Shown here: piece by piece, positions 33,874 through 42,958 of the stretch | Layout: the number at the start of each line of letters is the position of its first letter | Position numbering within the stretch: the stretch's first letter is position 1 | Assembly (NCBI RefSeq): GCF_017329615.1 | Contig: NZ_JAFMTW010000015.1 | Location: 1 to 64,000, forward strand | Source of the DNA: Alicyclobacillus suci | GTDB lineage: Bacteria; Bacillota; Bacilli; Alicyclobacillales; Alicyclobacillaceae | Reading direction: 5' to 3' | DNA length: 64,000 nt | Position numbers and translations under genes: made by a program | Notes under the pieces: generated by a model | What the model was told of the DNA's origin: nothing | Databases searched by the model: none | The model's input: the letters and a program-made list of their open reading frames with translations, nothing else

Positions 33874-33912
33874 GGGGGGTGCCTTACAGTACCGGACCCC
33901 CCAATTATTTTA
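33874..33912 (+). terminator. Terminator of moaA
   Basis: GGGGGGT (33874-33880) pairs with ACCCCCC (33896-33902), followed by an AT-rich AATTATTTT stretch. Confidence 0.75.
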
Positions 33913-34116
33913 CAAACAAACTAATGTCTAAAACACCATGTGTTGCTAATATGTCACTCTCTCCAGTAGTAGATTGCGTAGTCTTAATATTTGGACAAGA
34001 GAAATTGAATGCCATGACAATATTGAGTAGATGGGGGCGCCTCGCCACCATCTACTCTTAAGTTCGGTTATCGACTTCGCCTGAAGCAGGCAGCAGTTCT
34101 ATACTCGTGGCGCGGA
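33913..34116. other. AT-rich intergenic region with a strong hairpin
   Basis: GAGTAGATGG (34025-34034) pairs with CCATCTACTC (34048-34057), with an inner GGCG/CGCC pairing. It lies just past the stop of the minus-strand gene at 34117-34572 and may be its terminator, though the T tract is poor. No gene is supportable in this stretch. Confidence 0.45.
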
Positions 34117-34572
34117 TTACCGGCGGAAAAACATTCGGCGGACGATTGCCCAAATCACCCAGATAATCACGATATCGAAGATGATGTGGAACAGACTCAG
34201 TCCGGCGCCATATGCGTACCCAAAGCCGAACGGATTAAACAGGTGGCCTAAGAAGAACCCGGCGCCGAATGAGAATAAGTGTGATCCGAATCCGCCAAAC
34301 GGCGTTCCGAATGTTCTTGTTCCCGTTCCTGTCCGCGAATTATAAGACGGTGAGGAGTAGGACCGCGAACTGTACGAGCGAGACGAGTATGACCTAGACG
34401 TATACGAACGAATCGGCTGTACCTGAACTGACGCGTGTTGCGTGTTGCTGAGTGTCGCCGTCTGCACCGTCGCCGGGCTGTTTGACACAACCGGCGTCGA
34501 GACCGAAGCAAAGGCGGAGGTTGGAATCAACAGTACTACCATCGTAAACAATCCGACGAAAAAGCGTCTCAT
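34117..34572 (-). CDS. Exported protein with Ser-Tyr-Arg repeats and C-terminal membrane segment
   Basis: The product has 151 residues. A signal peptide (MRRFFVGLFTMVVLLIPTSA, probable cleavage after AFA) is followed by a Thr/Val/Gln-rich segment, then repeats of SRSYSSRSYSS (about residues 57-80), a Gly/Phe-rich stretch, and a hydrophobic helix (IIFDIVIIWVIWAIV) ending in RRMFFRR. The layout resembles exported proteins of unknown function in acid-tolerant Firmicutes that have Ser/Arg or Gly-rich linkers, but I cannot name a family. AAGGATG lies upstream of ATG 34572. It may be anchored in the membrane with the repeats outside. Confidence 0.6.
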   Translation of the reverse strand: MRRFFVGLFTMVVLLIPTSAFASVSTPVVSNSPATVQTATLSNTQHASVQVQPIRSYTSRSYSSRSYSSRSYSSPSYNSRTGTGTRTFGTPFGGFGSHLFSFGAGFFLGHLFNPFGFGYAYGAGLSLFHIIFDIVIIWVIWAIVRRMFFRR

Positions 34573-34899
34573 GATGCATCATTCATCCTTATTATTCATT
34601 CTTTTGTGCCGCATGCTCTGTAAAGCATTGATGCCCGACGGATTTGTCAAAATCACATCACGCCGATGACGATTGTCGAGCGAATTGCTTTTTAAGGGTA
34701 CGCTGGTGTGGTGAAAAATATCGTCGAAGAACAACCACCGGTGGGATACGAGCAATCGCTCGACGCAGACTGCCTGAAAAGTGCTAAAATGGTGGATACC
34801 ATGAATGCGTGATGTAGAACGAGATCCGCTGGTCGCAAAACCGGCACATGCTCATTGTACGAAACAATTCAAACTTGTGTCCACGGGAGGATTGACCAA
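34573..34899. other. Divergent intergenic region
   Basis: About 330 bases between two divergent small-protein genes. No promoter pair with good boxes, hairpin or operator stands out. Confidence 0.35.
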
Positions 34900-35082
34900 T
34901 TGGAAAAGTTCATCTTATCCTTTGTCAGTCTTGGCTTGTTATTGTTGGCTGGTTTCGCCCTGATGATTTTGGAACATGGCATGGCAAAAGGCATTGGCGG
35001 CTTGATGATGTTGTTGGCAATGATTTCGGGGGCTGGAATTGACATTCGTCTACGGAGCCCGAATCTTCGCAAGTACCGATGA
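34900..35082 (+). CDS. Small two-span membrane protein
   Basis: The product has 60 residues and two hydrophobic helices (FILSFVSLGLLLLAGFALMI and GIGGLMMLLAMISGAGI) and a basic end (RSPNLRKYR). TTG 34900 is nine bases after GGGAGG; the longer reading of the frame upstream lacks support. Family unknown. Confidence 0.6.
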   Translation: MEKFILSFVSLGLLLLAGFALMILEHGMAKGIGGLMMLLAMISGAGIDIRLRSPNLRKYR

Positions 35083-35236
35083 GGTCACTCTGACGTGTTG
35101 GTTGGTTCTGCTCCATTGGTTCTGCCGCCCGTTTTGTCCGATTCCTAGGCATCTGAGGCGCATCTCTTCGTCCTTCGACATATGGTGTGAGGAGGCTCCT
35201 CTATGGAGCGAAATGGACAGAGGAGGATGCAGACAC

Positions 35237-35677
35237 GTGGCGAACCAATCCAATAAACGCAAGCGCAAAGCTTCCCCAAAGGCTGGAGTCAATCGGCAGC
35301 GGCCGACTGAAGCTCCGTCGACGACGACTCCGGAAGTGGAAACTGTTGCATCGAAGTCGAATTCATTCGACAATCTCAAGAAAAATTTAACGGGTAAGCG
35401 TAAGGCGATTTTTGAAATTCTGGACGATGTGAAAAAAGTAAATCCCGATCAGTGGAAAGACGCCCACCAAGTTGAACAAATGGCCAAATCCTTCGCGAAC
35501 AAGTTGGGGCTGCCCGTTCCCGAACAGCGGATTAAGCAGTTTGTAAAGGCGTACAGTGATGCGACCAAAAATGGCCCGAACGCAAGTGTGGACGATTTGG
35601 TCAAGAAATACGGGAAAAACGTAGATGATAAAACACTCAAGGAAATTAAGAAATTCGTTCCCAAGACCAAAGGTTGA
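35237..35677 (+). CDS. Hypothetical basic protein with helical C-terminal domain
   Basis: The product has 146 residues. A Lys/Arg-rich disordered N-terminus (SNKRKRKASPKAG) and a Thr/Ser/Pro linker precede a helical domain (about 50-146) reading KRKAIFEILDDVKKVNPDQW, VEQMAKSFANKLGLPV and DLVKKYGKNVDDKTLKEIKK. The GTG at 35237 follows AGGAGG at ten bases. I do not recognise the family. The converging gene at 35717-36352 has a similar plan (basic N-terminus, helical middle), so the two may function together. A strong terminator follows. Confidence 0.65.
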   Translation: MANQSNKRKRKASPKAGVNRQRPTEAPSTTTPEVETVASKSNSFDNLKKNLTGKRKAIFEILDDVKKVNPDQWKDAHQVEQMAKSFANKLGLPVPEQRIKQFVKAYSDATKNGPNASVDDLVKKYGKNVDDKTLKEIKKFVPKTKG

Positions 35678-35692
35678 GCTTTCTGCGAGAGG

Positions 35693-35724
35693 GGGCGGCG
35701 CGAGATGCGCCGCCCTTTATATTT
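35693..35724 (+). terminator. Strong terminator between convergent genes
   Basis: GGGCGGCGC (35693-35701) pairs with GCGCCGCCC (35707-35715) around GAGAT and is followed by TTTATATTT. It ends the 35237-35677 gene. Confidence 0.85.
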
Positions 35725-36352
35725 GTGGGCGTTGTGGCGTACCAGGCGGCAACGATTGAGGATGAGGTGGCTGCGGCGCAGAGGGTTGCGCTGTCTGTTG
35801 CGGCGATGCGGCAGGTTGTGTGGTCGACTCGTTGGCGTCGCCGTCATCCCCCTTGAAGAACCCTCCTGCCAGTGGAGATGACATCAGGGCAGCCAGAATG
35901 CTGGTGAAATCCTCAGTGTTTAAATTTTTTCCGCGATGTTTGACCAGTTTGTCGAGCACGCCGCTTTCTTTGAGCGAGTTGGTAGTGACAAAAATGGTAT
36001 CGAGCATCTTATCCGCTTGTTCTAGGTATCCTAGCCAATTTTTCACCATCCCGCGCAAATTGCCGACGGTTTTCATCGTCTCCTGGACATTCTTGGGTGA
36101 CAGTAACTGCGACAGGCTTTGTTTTTTCGTCGACGGCCCGACAGCTTGACTACCCGGGCGAGCGTTGCCATTCGCACGCCCTTTGGCTTTGCGCGCGGCA
36201 CCTGTCTTTTTGCGGGCCGGTGGCCTTCGGTTCGGTGACTGGCCTTTCGCCAATACGGCGTCGTCTACGGTGGAGCGGATTGGCTTGGTCGATTTCGATC
36301 CCGACAAATTTCCACCGCGCTTGACTTTGGCCCTACCGACGCCCTTGGCCAA
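35717..36352 (-). CDS. Hypothetical protein with basic N-terminus and Pro/Gln-rich C-terminus
   Basis: The product is at least 211 residues. The first 75 residues are basic and Gly/Ala/Lys-rich (KKTGAARKAKGRANG). The middle is helical (SQLLSPKNVQETMKTVGNLR and YLEQADKMLDTIFV). The tail is Pro/Gln-rich. The start is uncertain: TTG 36352 has no ribosome binding site, while the frame stays open and basic-coding for 33 more codons up to a stop at 36454 with no ATG, GTG or TTG and only a CTG at 36439. The general plan recalls spore-coat-associated proteins such as YqfQ/VrrA, but I cannot assign it. Confidence 0.6.
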   Translation of the reverse strand: MAKGVGRAKVKRGGNLSGSKSTKPIRSTVDDAVLAKGQSPNRRPPARKKTGAARKAKGRANGNARPGSQAVGPSTKKQSLSQLLSPKNVQETMKTVGNLRGMVKNWLGYLEQADKMLDTIFVTTNSLKESGVLDKLVKHRGKNLNTEDFTSILAALMSSPLAGGFFKGDDGDANESTTQPAASPQQTAQPSAPQPPHPQSLPPGTPQRPQI

Positions 36353-36439
36353 TTTGGGTGCAGCAGAATTTTGTGCTTTCGAGCGGCCTCGGCGTAAATT
36401 CGATGTTTGATTCGTGGCGGTTGCACCTCGCTTCCGCAG

Positions 36440-36728
36440 AGAAGTCTCTTCTTATCCTATTCAGTCATGTGCCTCTGGTGATTGTGCCCGCCAAAGCCCT
36501 GCGAGTTCGCGAGTTTCCGGGGCCTCTATCAGTGGGTGCAGGTGTTGGACGTGTGTGTGATGTGCACCGTTTGTGAATAGGACGCCATTTCCGGCACAGA
36601 ATAGCGACAGAGATGCCGCCAATGTTCAGTCGGGCGATGATGCGTGGATGACGTGGGCATGCGACAGCGGCCTGATTCCTTAGTCCGACAATATTGCGAG
36701 TCACACGCGGGGAAAGGGGTGCAGCACG
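36440..36728. other. Intergenic region without recognised features
   Basis: About 290 bases between divergent genes. No hairpin with T tract, clear promoter or gene is seen. Confidence 0.35.
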
Positions 36729-36980
36729 ATGGCATTAAAGCGTCAATTGTACGCGAAGTATGGCGGCGTGCACTTTGTCCAGACGGCACCGGCTCAGGAT
36801 ATCAACGACTTTGTCCGTAGCTTGCCGGCAGACAAGCGCGACAGCCTGTTCGAGGTCCTTCACGAGTTGGACGAGGCAGGGCTGATTGACATTCGAAATG
36901 ACGAAAACTGGACGGATCCCTACGGAGAAATCCACCCTGCACACCCGCATGGGCAACAGAATCCAGATACCACAGAGTAA
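36729..36980 (+). CDS. Hypothetical conserved-looking protein of 83 residues
   Basis: A mixed alpha/beta protein (RQLYAKYGGVHFVQTAPA, then DFVRSLPADKRDSLFEVLHE) with a polar His/Asn/Pro-rich tail. ATG 36729 follows GGGGAAAGGGG at a good distance. Composition is typical of a folded cytoplasmic protein. I do not recognise the family. Confidence 0.65.
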   Translation: MALKRQLYAKYGGVHFVQTAPAQDINDFVRSLPADKRDSLFEVLHELDEAGLIDIRNDENWTDPYGEIHPAHPHGQQNPDTTE

Positions 36981-37117
36981 AGGTCATCATGTCCTGTGCC
37001 TAAAGGGAACTGAGGGCCATCTCCTGGTCGGCAGACTCGCGGGCGAGGGGATGGCCCCTTTTTGTTTGGGTGGCGGCTGCGTGGGGCAGTGGATGTCTGA
37101 TTCAGACGCCCTGGGCA

Positions 37118-37140
37118 CAGGCGCCTCATAGAGGCGCCTG
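37118..37140. terminator. Perfect hairpin between convergent genes
   Basis: CAGGCGCCTC (37118-37127) pairs with GAGGCGCCTG (37131-37140) around ATA. It lacks a T tract on both strands. It could end aspB or the gene to its left, or act as a transcript-end stabiliser. Confidence 0.5.
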
Positions 37141-37203
37141 CATCCTGCACCATTGCGCGCGCAGCCTTATGCAATTGCCGCTCGGGCGTTCCACGCGCGA
37201 TGC

Positions 37204-38391
37204 TCAGACGAGCTTCTGGTGGAATTCGCGCATGCGCGAAACGGCGTCCGCGACTTGGTCGTCGGCCACGGCGTAGGAGAAGCGCACGTGGTTCGGCGAG
37301 CCGAAGGCGTCGCCTGGAACGCTGGCGACCAGCGACTTCTCGAGCAGCAGCTCGCAGTAGTCGGTTGCCGACTGGATGGTTTTGTCTTCGTAGCGCTTGC
37401 CGATGACGCCGGAGATGTCCGGGAAGGCGTAGAACGCGCCCTCGGGTACCAGACAACGTACGCCGGTAAGCGAGTTGAGTCCTTCGACGAGAATGTCGCG
37501 GCGGTGCTGGAAGGTTTGCACGACTTCCGGGTTAAAGTTGGCCAGGGCCGTCAGGCCGGCAGCTTGCGAGATGGACGACGGGCTGCCGGTCGAGTGACTT
37601 TGGAAACTCGCCATGGCCTTCGCTACATCGAGCGGGGCAGCCGCATAACCCAAGCGCCATCCGGTCATGGCGAAGGCTTTGGAGAAACCGTTGACGACGA
37701 TGGCGCGATCCTGCAATTCCGGCGCGATAGCCGCCAGGCTGGTCTGCTTGACGTCGTAGACGAGGCGCTCGTAGATTTCGTCGAGCACGACGTAGACGTC
37801 GTGGTGGCGAAGTACCCCGGCGAGCGCCAAGAGTTCGTCTTCGTGGTAGACTGCGCCAGTCGGGTTTGACGGTGTGTTCAGGAGCACCGCCTTCGTCTTT
37901 GGCGTGATGGCCGCTTCCAATTGGGCAGCGGTCATTTTGAACCCGGTCGACTCGTCGCAGTAGACGATGACCGGGTTCGCGCCCGCGAGCTCAATTTGCT
38001 CTGGGTAAGAAACCCAGTACGGCGCAGGCAGGATGACCTCGTCGCCTTCGTCGCAGATGGTGGTGAAGATGTTGTAAAGCGTGTGCTTGGCACCGTTGGA
38101 GATGATGATCTGATCCGGCGAGTAGGTGAGTCCATTTTCGGTCATCAGTTTGCTGACAATCGCTTTGCGCAGCGCTACGGTCCCTGCGGCTGGCGTGTAG
38201 CGCGTGTTGCCGTTGGTGATGGCGCGGATGCCAGCAAAGGCAGCCGCAGTCGGCGTGTCAAAGTCTGGTTCTCCGACGCTCATATTGATAACGGGTTGTC
38301 CCGATGCTAAGAGCGACTTCGTCTTCGCGTCGACGCTCATCGTCGCTGAAGGCTTGATGTTGCGGACGCGTGTGGACAGGCGTTGTTCCAT
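37204..38391 (-). CDS. aspB: Aspartate aminotransferase
   Basis: A 395-residue class I PLP aminotransferase of the AspB subgroup (aspartate + 2-oxoglutarate). Signatures are MSVGEPDFDTP, YTPAAGTVALRKAI, the PAPYWVSYPE loop, NTPSNPTGAVY, YVVLDEIYERLVYD and the PLP lysine in VNGFSKAFAMTGWRLGYAA. ATG 38391 follows GAGGGGTGGGG and gives the family length. It is 79 bases downstream of pbpG on the same strand. Related enzymes with prephenate activity cannot be excluded. Confidence 0.93.
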   Translation of the reverse strand: MEQRLSTRVRNIKPSATMSVDAKTKSLLASGQPVINMSVGEPDFDTPTAAAFAGIRAITNGNTRYTPAAGTVALRKAIVSKLMTENGLTYSPDQIIISNGAKHTLYNIFTTICDEGDEVILPAPYWVSYPEQIELAGANPVIVYCDESTGFKMTAAQLEAAITPKTKAVLLNTPSNPTGAVYHEDELLALAGVLRHHDVYVVLDEIYERLVYDVKQTSLAAIAPELQDRAIVVNGFSKAFAMTGWRLGYAAAPLDVAKAMASFQSHSTGSPSSISQAAGLTALANFNPEVVQTFQHRRDILVEGLNSLTGVRCLVPEGAFYAFPDISGVIGKRYEDKTIQSATDYCELLLEKSLVASVPGDAFGSPNHVRFSYAVADDQVADAVSRMREFHQKLV

Positions 38392-38470
38392 GATGACGCC
38401 CCACCCCTCCCTGTTTGTTGCCGCCATTGTAGCACAGTTCTTGGCGTTGTTGGCGCAATTTAGCGCCATA

Positions 38471-40510
38471 TCAGAACCATTTTTGGAACCAGCCAAACAA
38501 TTTCTCCTTCGGCGTACTCTTCGCCTGCGGTGGTGCCGGATTGTGGATTGGGCAAGATTTGGTTGGTTCCGTGCCCGGGACAAAGTAATCCGTCTCCGTC
38601 ACCCGGCATTGTGGGGTGGCGAGTTGGCCTGTGAGCGGATCGATTGTGTAAGCCTTGAGGCCCGGCGCTGGTTGGTACCATTTGTACGGCATATGTGCCT
38701 GCGCGGTGCCCATGAACTTCGCCCAAATCGGCGACGCCAGGTGCGACTCTGCGACCGACAGGGGGCGGTTTGTGTCATAGCCGACCCAGACGGCGCAGAC
38801 GAGGTTGGGCGTGTAACCGACCATCCAGGCGTCGGTGTCGGTGGTGCCCGTCTTCGCGGCGGCGACGTTGTGCAGGTAACTGTGCACTGAGTAGCCTGTG
38901 CCGTTCGGCTGCAGCACGCTGGTCAGCAAATCCGTCATCTGGTAGGCCACCTGCGGGGACACGACCCGTTCGGTGGCCGGGTGCGTCGCCAATTCGCTGC
39001 CCGGGGTGTCGACCTCGGTCACCGCGTGCGGTGTCACTTTGAAGCCGCCGTTGGCGAGCGTCGCGTAAGCGGTGGCCATTTCCAGCGGCGACACCGGGAA
39101 GACGCCGAGCGCAAGCGACGGGTATGGCTGCAAGGTGGACTCAATGCCCATTCGGTGCGCCGTCTCGACGACTTTCTCCGGGCCGATGGCGAGGTTCGTG
39201 TGGACCGCGTAGACATTGTCTGATCGGGCGAGTGCTTCGCGCAGTGTCAGCGGTCGTTCGGCGTAGAAGTCGCCGTAGTCGTGCACGGTGTACTGCTTGT
39301 CGTGGTTCTGGCCGTAGACGAACGTCGTCAACTTGCTATCCACTTGATTGGCCGGTGTCCAGCCATTTTCCAGCGCCGCCGTGTAGAGAATGCCTTTAAA
39401 GGTCGATCCCGGCTGCCGCGGCGCCATCGCCCGGTTGTAGGGACTCGTCTGGAAGTCGCGCCCGCCGACTAGCGCTTTGATGGCGCCGGTTCTTGGATCA
39501 ATGGCGACTAGTGCTGCCTGAATGTCACTGTGCTTGGGCAGCGTCTTGTCGATGGCCCGTTCGGCTGCTTGTTGAAGCAGGGGATCAAGCGTCGTGTGAA
39601 TCTTCAGGTCGCCCTGGTATAGGTGCTCCTCGCTGATTTGAAACTGGTGTTTCGCTTCGTTGACCGCCACCTGCGTGAAATACGGTGCTGCGACGACCGG
39701 CGTGTGGTAGGTGGCGATGTGAATTGGTTGGCGGTAGGCTGCGTCGGCCTCGGCTTTTGTCAGGTAGCCCGTCGCGACCATGCGCGAGAGAACGACTTTT
39801 TGTCGCGCCTTCGCCAAGTCCATGTTGGACAGCGGCGAGTAGATGGACGGTCCCTTCGGCAGGCCGGCGAGCATGGCGCATTCGGCCAGGTTGAGTTGGT
39901 CGACTGATTTATTGAAGTACAGGCGCGACGCGGCTTGTACGCCGTATGCGCCATGTCCGTAATAGACGACATTTAAGTAGCGGTTGAGAATCCAGTCTTT
40001 CGGTTCGTGCAACTCCAGCTGAATGGCCAAGAGTGCCTCGCGGACTTTGCGCGAGTACGTCCTGTCCTGCGTGAGAAACAGGTTCTTCGCCAACTGCTGG
40101 GTGATGGTGGAGCCACCTTCGACTACCTCGCCGTGCCGCAGATTGACTAGCATGGCGCGGGCGGTCGATTTCAGGTCGATGGCGTGATCGTGATAAAAGT
40201 TTGCATCCTCGACGGCCAACGTGGCCTCGACGAGCGCCTTTGGAATCCGCGACAACGGGACGGGCTGCCCCTCTGTGCCACTGCTCGTCCATTCGGCGAG
40301 GCGAACCCCGTCTTCGCTGTCAATCTCGGTTGGATTTGCGACAGACTGATTTGGCAGCGGCAGACACCGCAGGAGCAGAATCAACAAGGACATGCCGGAA
40401 AAGCCAGTGGCCAAAGGGATGACGATGGCGGCCATCCACAATTTTTTGCTGCGTGGTTTGCGACGGTACACTTTGGTGGACTGTTTGGATTGATTAGGTT
40501 TCCGACGCAA
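38471..40510 (-). CDS. pbpG: Class A penicillin-binding protein (PbpG-like)
   Basis: The 679-residue bifunctional peptidoglycan synthase has a basic cytoplasmic tail and one membrane helix (residues about 24-50). A glycosyltransferase-51 domain (AVEDANFYHDHAIDLKSTA and EGGSTITQQLAKNLFL) is followed by a transpeptidase domain with S-x-x-K in RQPGSTFKG, the SDN triad in LARSDNVYAV and KTGTT. The start is TTG 40510, seven bases after GGGAGG. The divergent speE-speB neighbours match the pbpG-speE-speB arrangement of B. subtilis, where PbpG acts in sporulation-linked wall synthesis. The sporulation role is carried over by synteny only. Confidence 0.9.
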   Translation of the reverse strand: MRRKPNQSKQSTKVYRRKPRSKKLWMAAIVIPLATGFSGMSLLILLLRCLPLPNQSVANPTEIDSEDGVRLAEWTSSGTEGQPVPLSRIPKALVEATLAVEDANFYHDHAIDLKSTARAMLVNLRHGEVVEGGSTITQQLAKNLFLTQDRTYSRKVREALLAIQLELHEPKDWILNRYLNVVYYGHGAYGVQAASRLYFNKSVDQLNLAECAMLAGLPKGPSIYSPLSNMDLAKARQKVVLSRMVATGYLTKAEADAAYRQPIHIATYHTPVVAAPYFTQVAVNEAKHQFQISEEHLYQGDLKIHTTLDPLLQQAAERAIDKTLPKHSDIQAALVAIDPRTGAIKALVGGRDFQTSPYNRAMAPRQPGSTFKGILYTAALENGWTPANQVDSKLTTFVYGQNHDKQYTVHDYGDFYAERPLTLREALARSDNVYAVHTNLAIGPEKVVETAHRMGIESTLQPYPSLALGVFPVSPLEMATAYATLANGGFKVTPHAVTEVDTPGSELATHPATERVVSPQVAYQMTDLLTSVLQPNGTGYSVHSYLHNVAAAKTGTTDTDAWMVGYTPNLVCAVWVGYDTNRPLSVAESHLASPIWAKFMGTAQAHMPYKWYQPAPGLKAYTIDPLTGQLATPQCRVTETDYFVPGTEPTKSCPIHNPAPPQAKSTPKEKLFGWFQKWF

Positions 40511-40608
40511 CGCGCTTACCTCCCAAGGGGAATGATGGAAGGTAGAATACCCAAAATTTGTTCTGGAAATGTATGGTCAACGAACCTTGTGTACGGCTCG
40601 TCTCAGTT

Positions 40609-40617
40609 TGGTATAAT
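40609..40617 (+). promoter_or_regulatory. Extended -10 promoter of speE-speB
   Basis: TGGTATAAT gives a consensus -10 (TATAAT at 40612-40617) with the TGn extension. TTGTGT 19 bases upstream is a weak -35. The speE start lies about 40 bases downstream. Confidence 0.65.
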
Positions 40618-40655
40618 ACGGGCTGCATGCCTTATTTGAGAGGAGAGACACGACT

Positions 40656-41489
40656 GTGCCTCAATCGAATTTATGGTTTACTGAACTTCAGAATGAAAAT
40701 TTGTCCATCGGTTTGCGCATCGAGAAGACATTACATAGTGAAGTGACCCCTTACCAGACGCTCGACGTCTATGAAACGACCCAATATGGCCGCCTGCTCG
40801 TTTTGGATGGCTGCATCATGACCACTGATAAGGACGAATTCGTCTATCACGAGATGCTGGCGCATGTGCCGATGCACACGCACCCGAATCCGAAGAACGT
40901 CTTGGTCGTCGGCGGCGGGGACGGCGGAATTATCCGCGAGGTCATCAAGCACCCGTCTGTCGAGCGCGCGGTGCTCGCGGAAATCGACGGCGCCGTAGTC
41001 GAGGCTTCGAAAAAATACTTCCCGCAGATTGCGGCGGGGTTGAGTGATCCGCGCGTGGACGTGCAGATTGTCGACGGCATCCAATATGTCGAAGACCACC
41101 CCGACACCTTCGACGTGATTTTGATTGACTCGACCGACCCGATTGGGCCGGCTGTCGGCCTGTTCAGCAAACAGTTCTACGAATCGGTCTTTCGCGCCCT
41201 GAAGTCCGACGGCCTGATGGCCGCTCAGACGGAATCTCCGTTTGTCAACCAGGAATTGATTCAGAACGTCATGCGCGACGTTCGCGGAACGTTCCCGATT
41301 TCGCAATTGTATTTGGCACATGTACCGACGTATCCGACGGGGATGTGGAGTTTCACGATGGGCAGCAAGGTTCACCGTCCGCAGGACGTGCAAACCTGCC
41401 GCGTCCAAAACACGCGGTACTACAATGCGCAGGTGCATCATGCGTCCTTGGCCCTGCCGCAATTCGTTAAGGAGCTCGTCGAGTCATGA
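40656..41489 (+). CDS. speE: Spermidine synthase
   Basis: A 277-residue aminopropyltransferase that joins putrescine and decarboxylated S-adenosylmethionine. Motifs are LWFTELQNENLSIGLRI at the N-terminus, the nucleoside site VLVVGGGDGGIIREVIKH, the acidic EIDGAVVEASKKYFP, the catalytic region IDSTDPIGPAVGLF and PTYPTGMWSF. GTG 40656 follows GAGGAGAG. The stop overlaps the speB start by four bases (ATGA). Speciation between spermidine and other aminopropyl products is not decided by sequence. Confidence 0.95.
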   Translation: MPQSNLWFTELQNENLSIGLRIEKTLHSEVTPYQTLDVYETTQYGRLLVLDGCIMTTDKDEFVYHEMLAHVPMHTHPNPKNVLVVGGGDGGIIREVIKHPSVERAVLAEIDGAVVEASKKYFPQIAAGLSDPRVDVQIVDGIQYVEDHPDTFDVILIDSTDPIGPAVGLFSKQFYESVFRALKSDGLMAAQTESPFVNQELIQNVMRDVRGTFPISQLYLAHVPTYPTGMWSFTMGSKVHRPQDVQTCRVQNTRYYNAQVHHASLALPQFVKELVES

Positions 41490-42373
41490 GTTTTGAGTTC
41501 GAACTCGCAAAACCGTTTGCGCCGGAGTACAGCGGGAATGTGTTCATCGGATCAAGTGACGATTTCGCCGCCGCACAGGCTGTGATTTACGGGATGCCTA
41601 TGGATTGGACCGTGTCGTTTCGCTCAGGCACGCGCCTGGGCCCGACGCGCATCCGCGAAGTCAGCCTCGGGCTCGAGGAATACAGCCCGTATCTAGATAA
41701 AGATCTTGCGGATATCACCTACTTTGATGCAGGTGATATCCCACTGCCATTCGGCAATCCTGAAGAGAGCGTGCACCGCATCTATACGTACGTGCGTGCG
41801 CTTTATGATGCGGGCAAGTTGCCGATAGGGCTCGGTGGGGAGCATTTGGTCTCGTGGGGATCGATTCGAGCCGCCGCAAAAAAGTATCCGGACTTGCGCG
41901 TCATCCATATTGACGCACACACGGATTTGCGCGACCACTACGAAGGCCAGCCATTTTCGCACGCGACGGTGATTAAAAAGGTGTGTGACGCAATCGGGCC
42001 GGACAAGGTGTATCAGTTCGGCATTCGCTCCGGTACCCGCGAGGAATTCGCCTGGGCGCGCGAAAACACACATTTCTTCCCGTTTGAGCTGGCGGCTCCA
42101 CTGCAGACCGTCCTGCCGGAACTGCACGACAAACCGGTTTACGTGACGTGGGATATTGATGTATTCGATCCCGCCACAGCCCCTGGCACAGGCACCGCCG
42201 AACATGGCGGCATCTTCGCGCCAGAAGCGTTCCGCGCGATGCGTTACTTGGCCTCGCTGGACGTCGTGGGTTTCGATTTGGTCGAGGTGTCACCGCAGAT
42301 TGACCCGACGGAACAGACACAAATCCTCGCGTCGAAGTTGATTCGCGAGGCGTTGCTGGCGTTTGTTAAGTGA
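41486..42373 (+). CDS. speB: Agmatinase
   Basis: A 295-residue binuclear manganese ureohydrolase that releases urea from agmatine to give putrescine. Metal-binding motifs are GLGGEHLVSWG, VIHIDAHTDLRDHYEG and VTWDIDVFDPATAPGTGT. It is co-translated with speE, so the operon supplies both putrescine and its conversion to spermidine. No arginine decarboxylase lies in the window. Confidence 0.95.
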   Translation: MSFEFELAKPFAPEYSGNVFIGSSDDFAAAQAVIYGMPMDWTVSFRSGTRLGPTRIREVSLGLEEYSPYLDKDLADITYFDAGDIPLPFGNPEESVHRIYTYVRALYDAGKLPIGLGGEHLVSWGSIRAAAKKYPDLRVIHIDAHTDLRDHYEGQPFSHATVIKKVCDAIGPDKVYQFGIRSGTREEFAWARENTHFFPFELAAPLQTVLPELHDKPVYVTWDIDVFDPATAPGTGTAEHGGIFAPEAFRAMRYLASLDVVGFDLVEVSPQIDPTEQTQILASKLIREALLAFVK

Positions 42374-42396
42374 GATGGGCAAAGTGAGATGGGTGA

Positions 42397-42858
42397 GTGA
42401 AGCCGATGCATACAAATTCAGGTTCAGGTAATCAGCCAATGTCGCCGGACAAGCGCACGTGTGTGCTGACATGGGTCCGGCGTACGGATGCACTGCAGCA
42501 GCCGGAGACAGAACAGATTTCGGATGTCGTCTGGCAGCAGAAGGCCGGCGCACACTACCTGTCGTACGAGGAACCAGTCTCGGACGCCGCTGGCACGGTG
42601 CGCACGACCTTGCGCCTTGACGCGGATGCCATTACGTGGATTCGCCACGGCGTCATTAACTGGACGCACACCTTCCGCGCGGGCGAACACCATACGTCGC
42701 ACATGGCGATGGGGCCGCAGTCGGTGTCGATTTCAACCACGACGACGCGCCTGCACGTAGATGTCGGGCCAAACGGCGGCCACGCTACCTTGGCCTACGC
42801 CATGCAGATGGCAGGCGAGGAAAGCGACGTCGCGCTTGAGCTCACGTTTGAGGCGTAA
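42397..42858 (+). CDS. DUF1934 (YwiB-like) beta-barrel protein
   Basis: The product has 153 residues. After a polar N-terminus it shows alternating strands (VVWQQKAGAHYLSYEE, VRTTLRLDADAITWIRHG, HATLAYAMQMAG), typical of the DUF1934/YwiB small barrel found near speB in Bacillus. Function is unknown for the family. The start is GTG 42397 or ATG 42406; both have only a modest purine-rich site. It follows speB by 24 bases and may share its transcript. Confidence 0.7.
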   Translation: MKPMHTNSGSGNQPMSPDKRTCVLTWVRRTDALQQPETEQISDVVWQQKAGAHYLSYEEPVSDAAGTVRTTLRLDADAITWIRHGVINWTHTFRAGEHHTSHMAMGPQSVSISTTTTRLHVDVGPNGGHATLAYAMQMAGEESDVALELTFEA

Positions 42859-42958
42859 ATCAGCCTTTGCCCGTCCGGGCCGGTTGGACAGAATATACGG
42901 GTGTGCTGGATGTATAAGCAGCTGTCGTCCTCGGCGCCAATTCAAAAATCGAGGATAG

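Noticed and set aside
37153..37869. A 238-codon plus-strand frame antisense to aspB
   Set aside because: It mirrors the well-supported aminotransferase gene and has no start signal.
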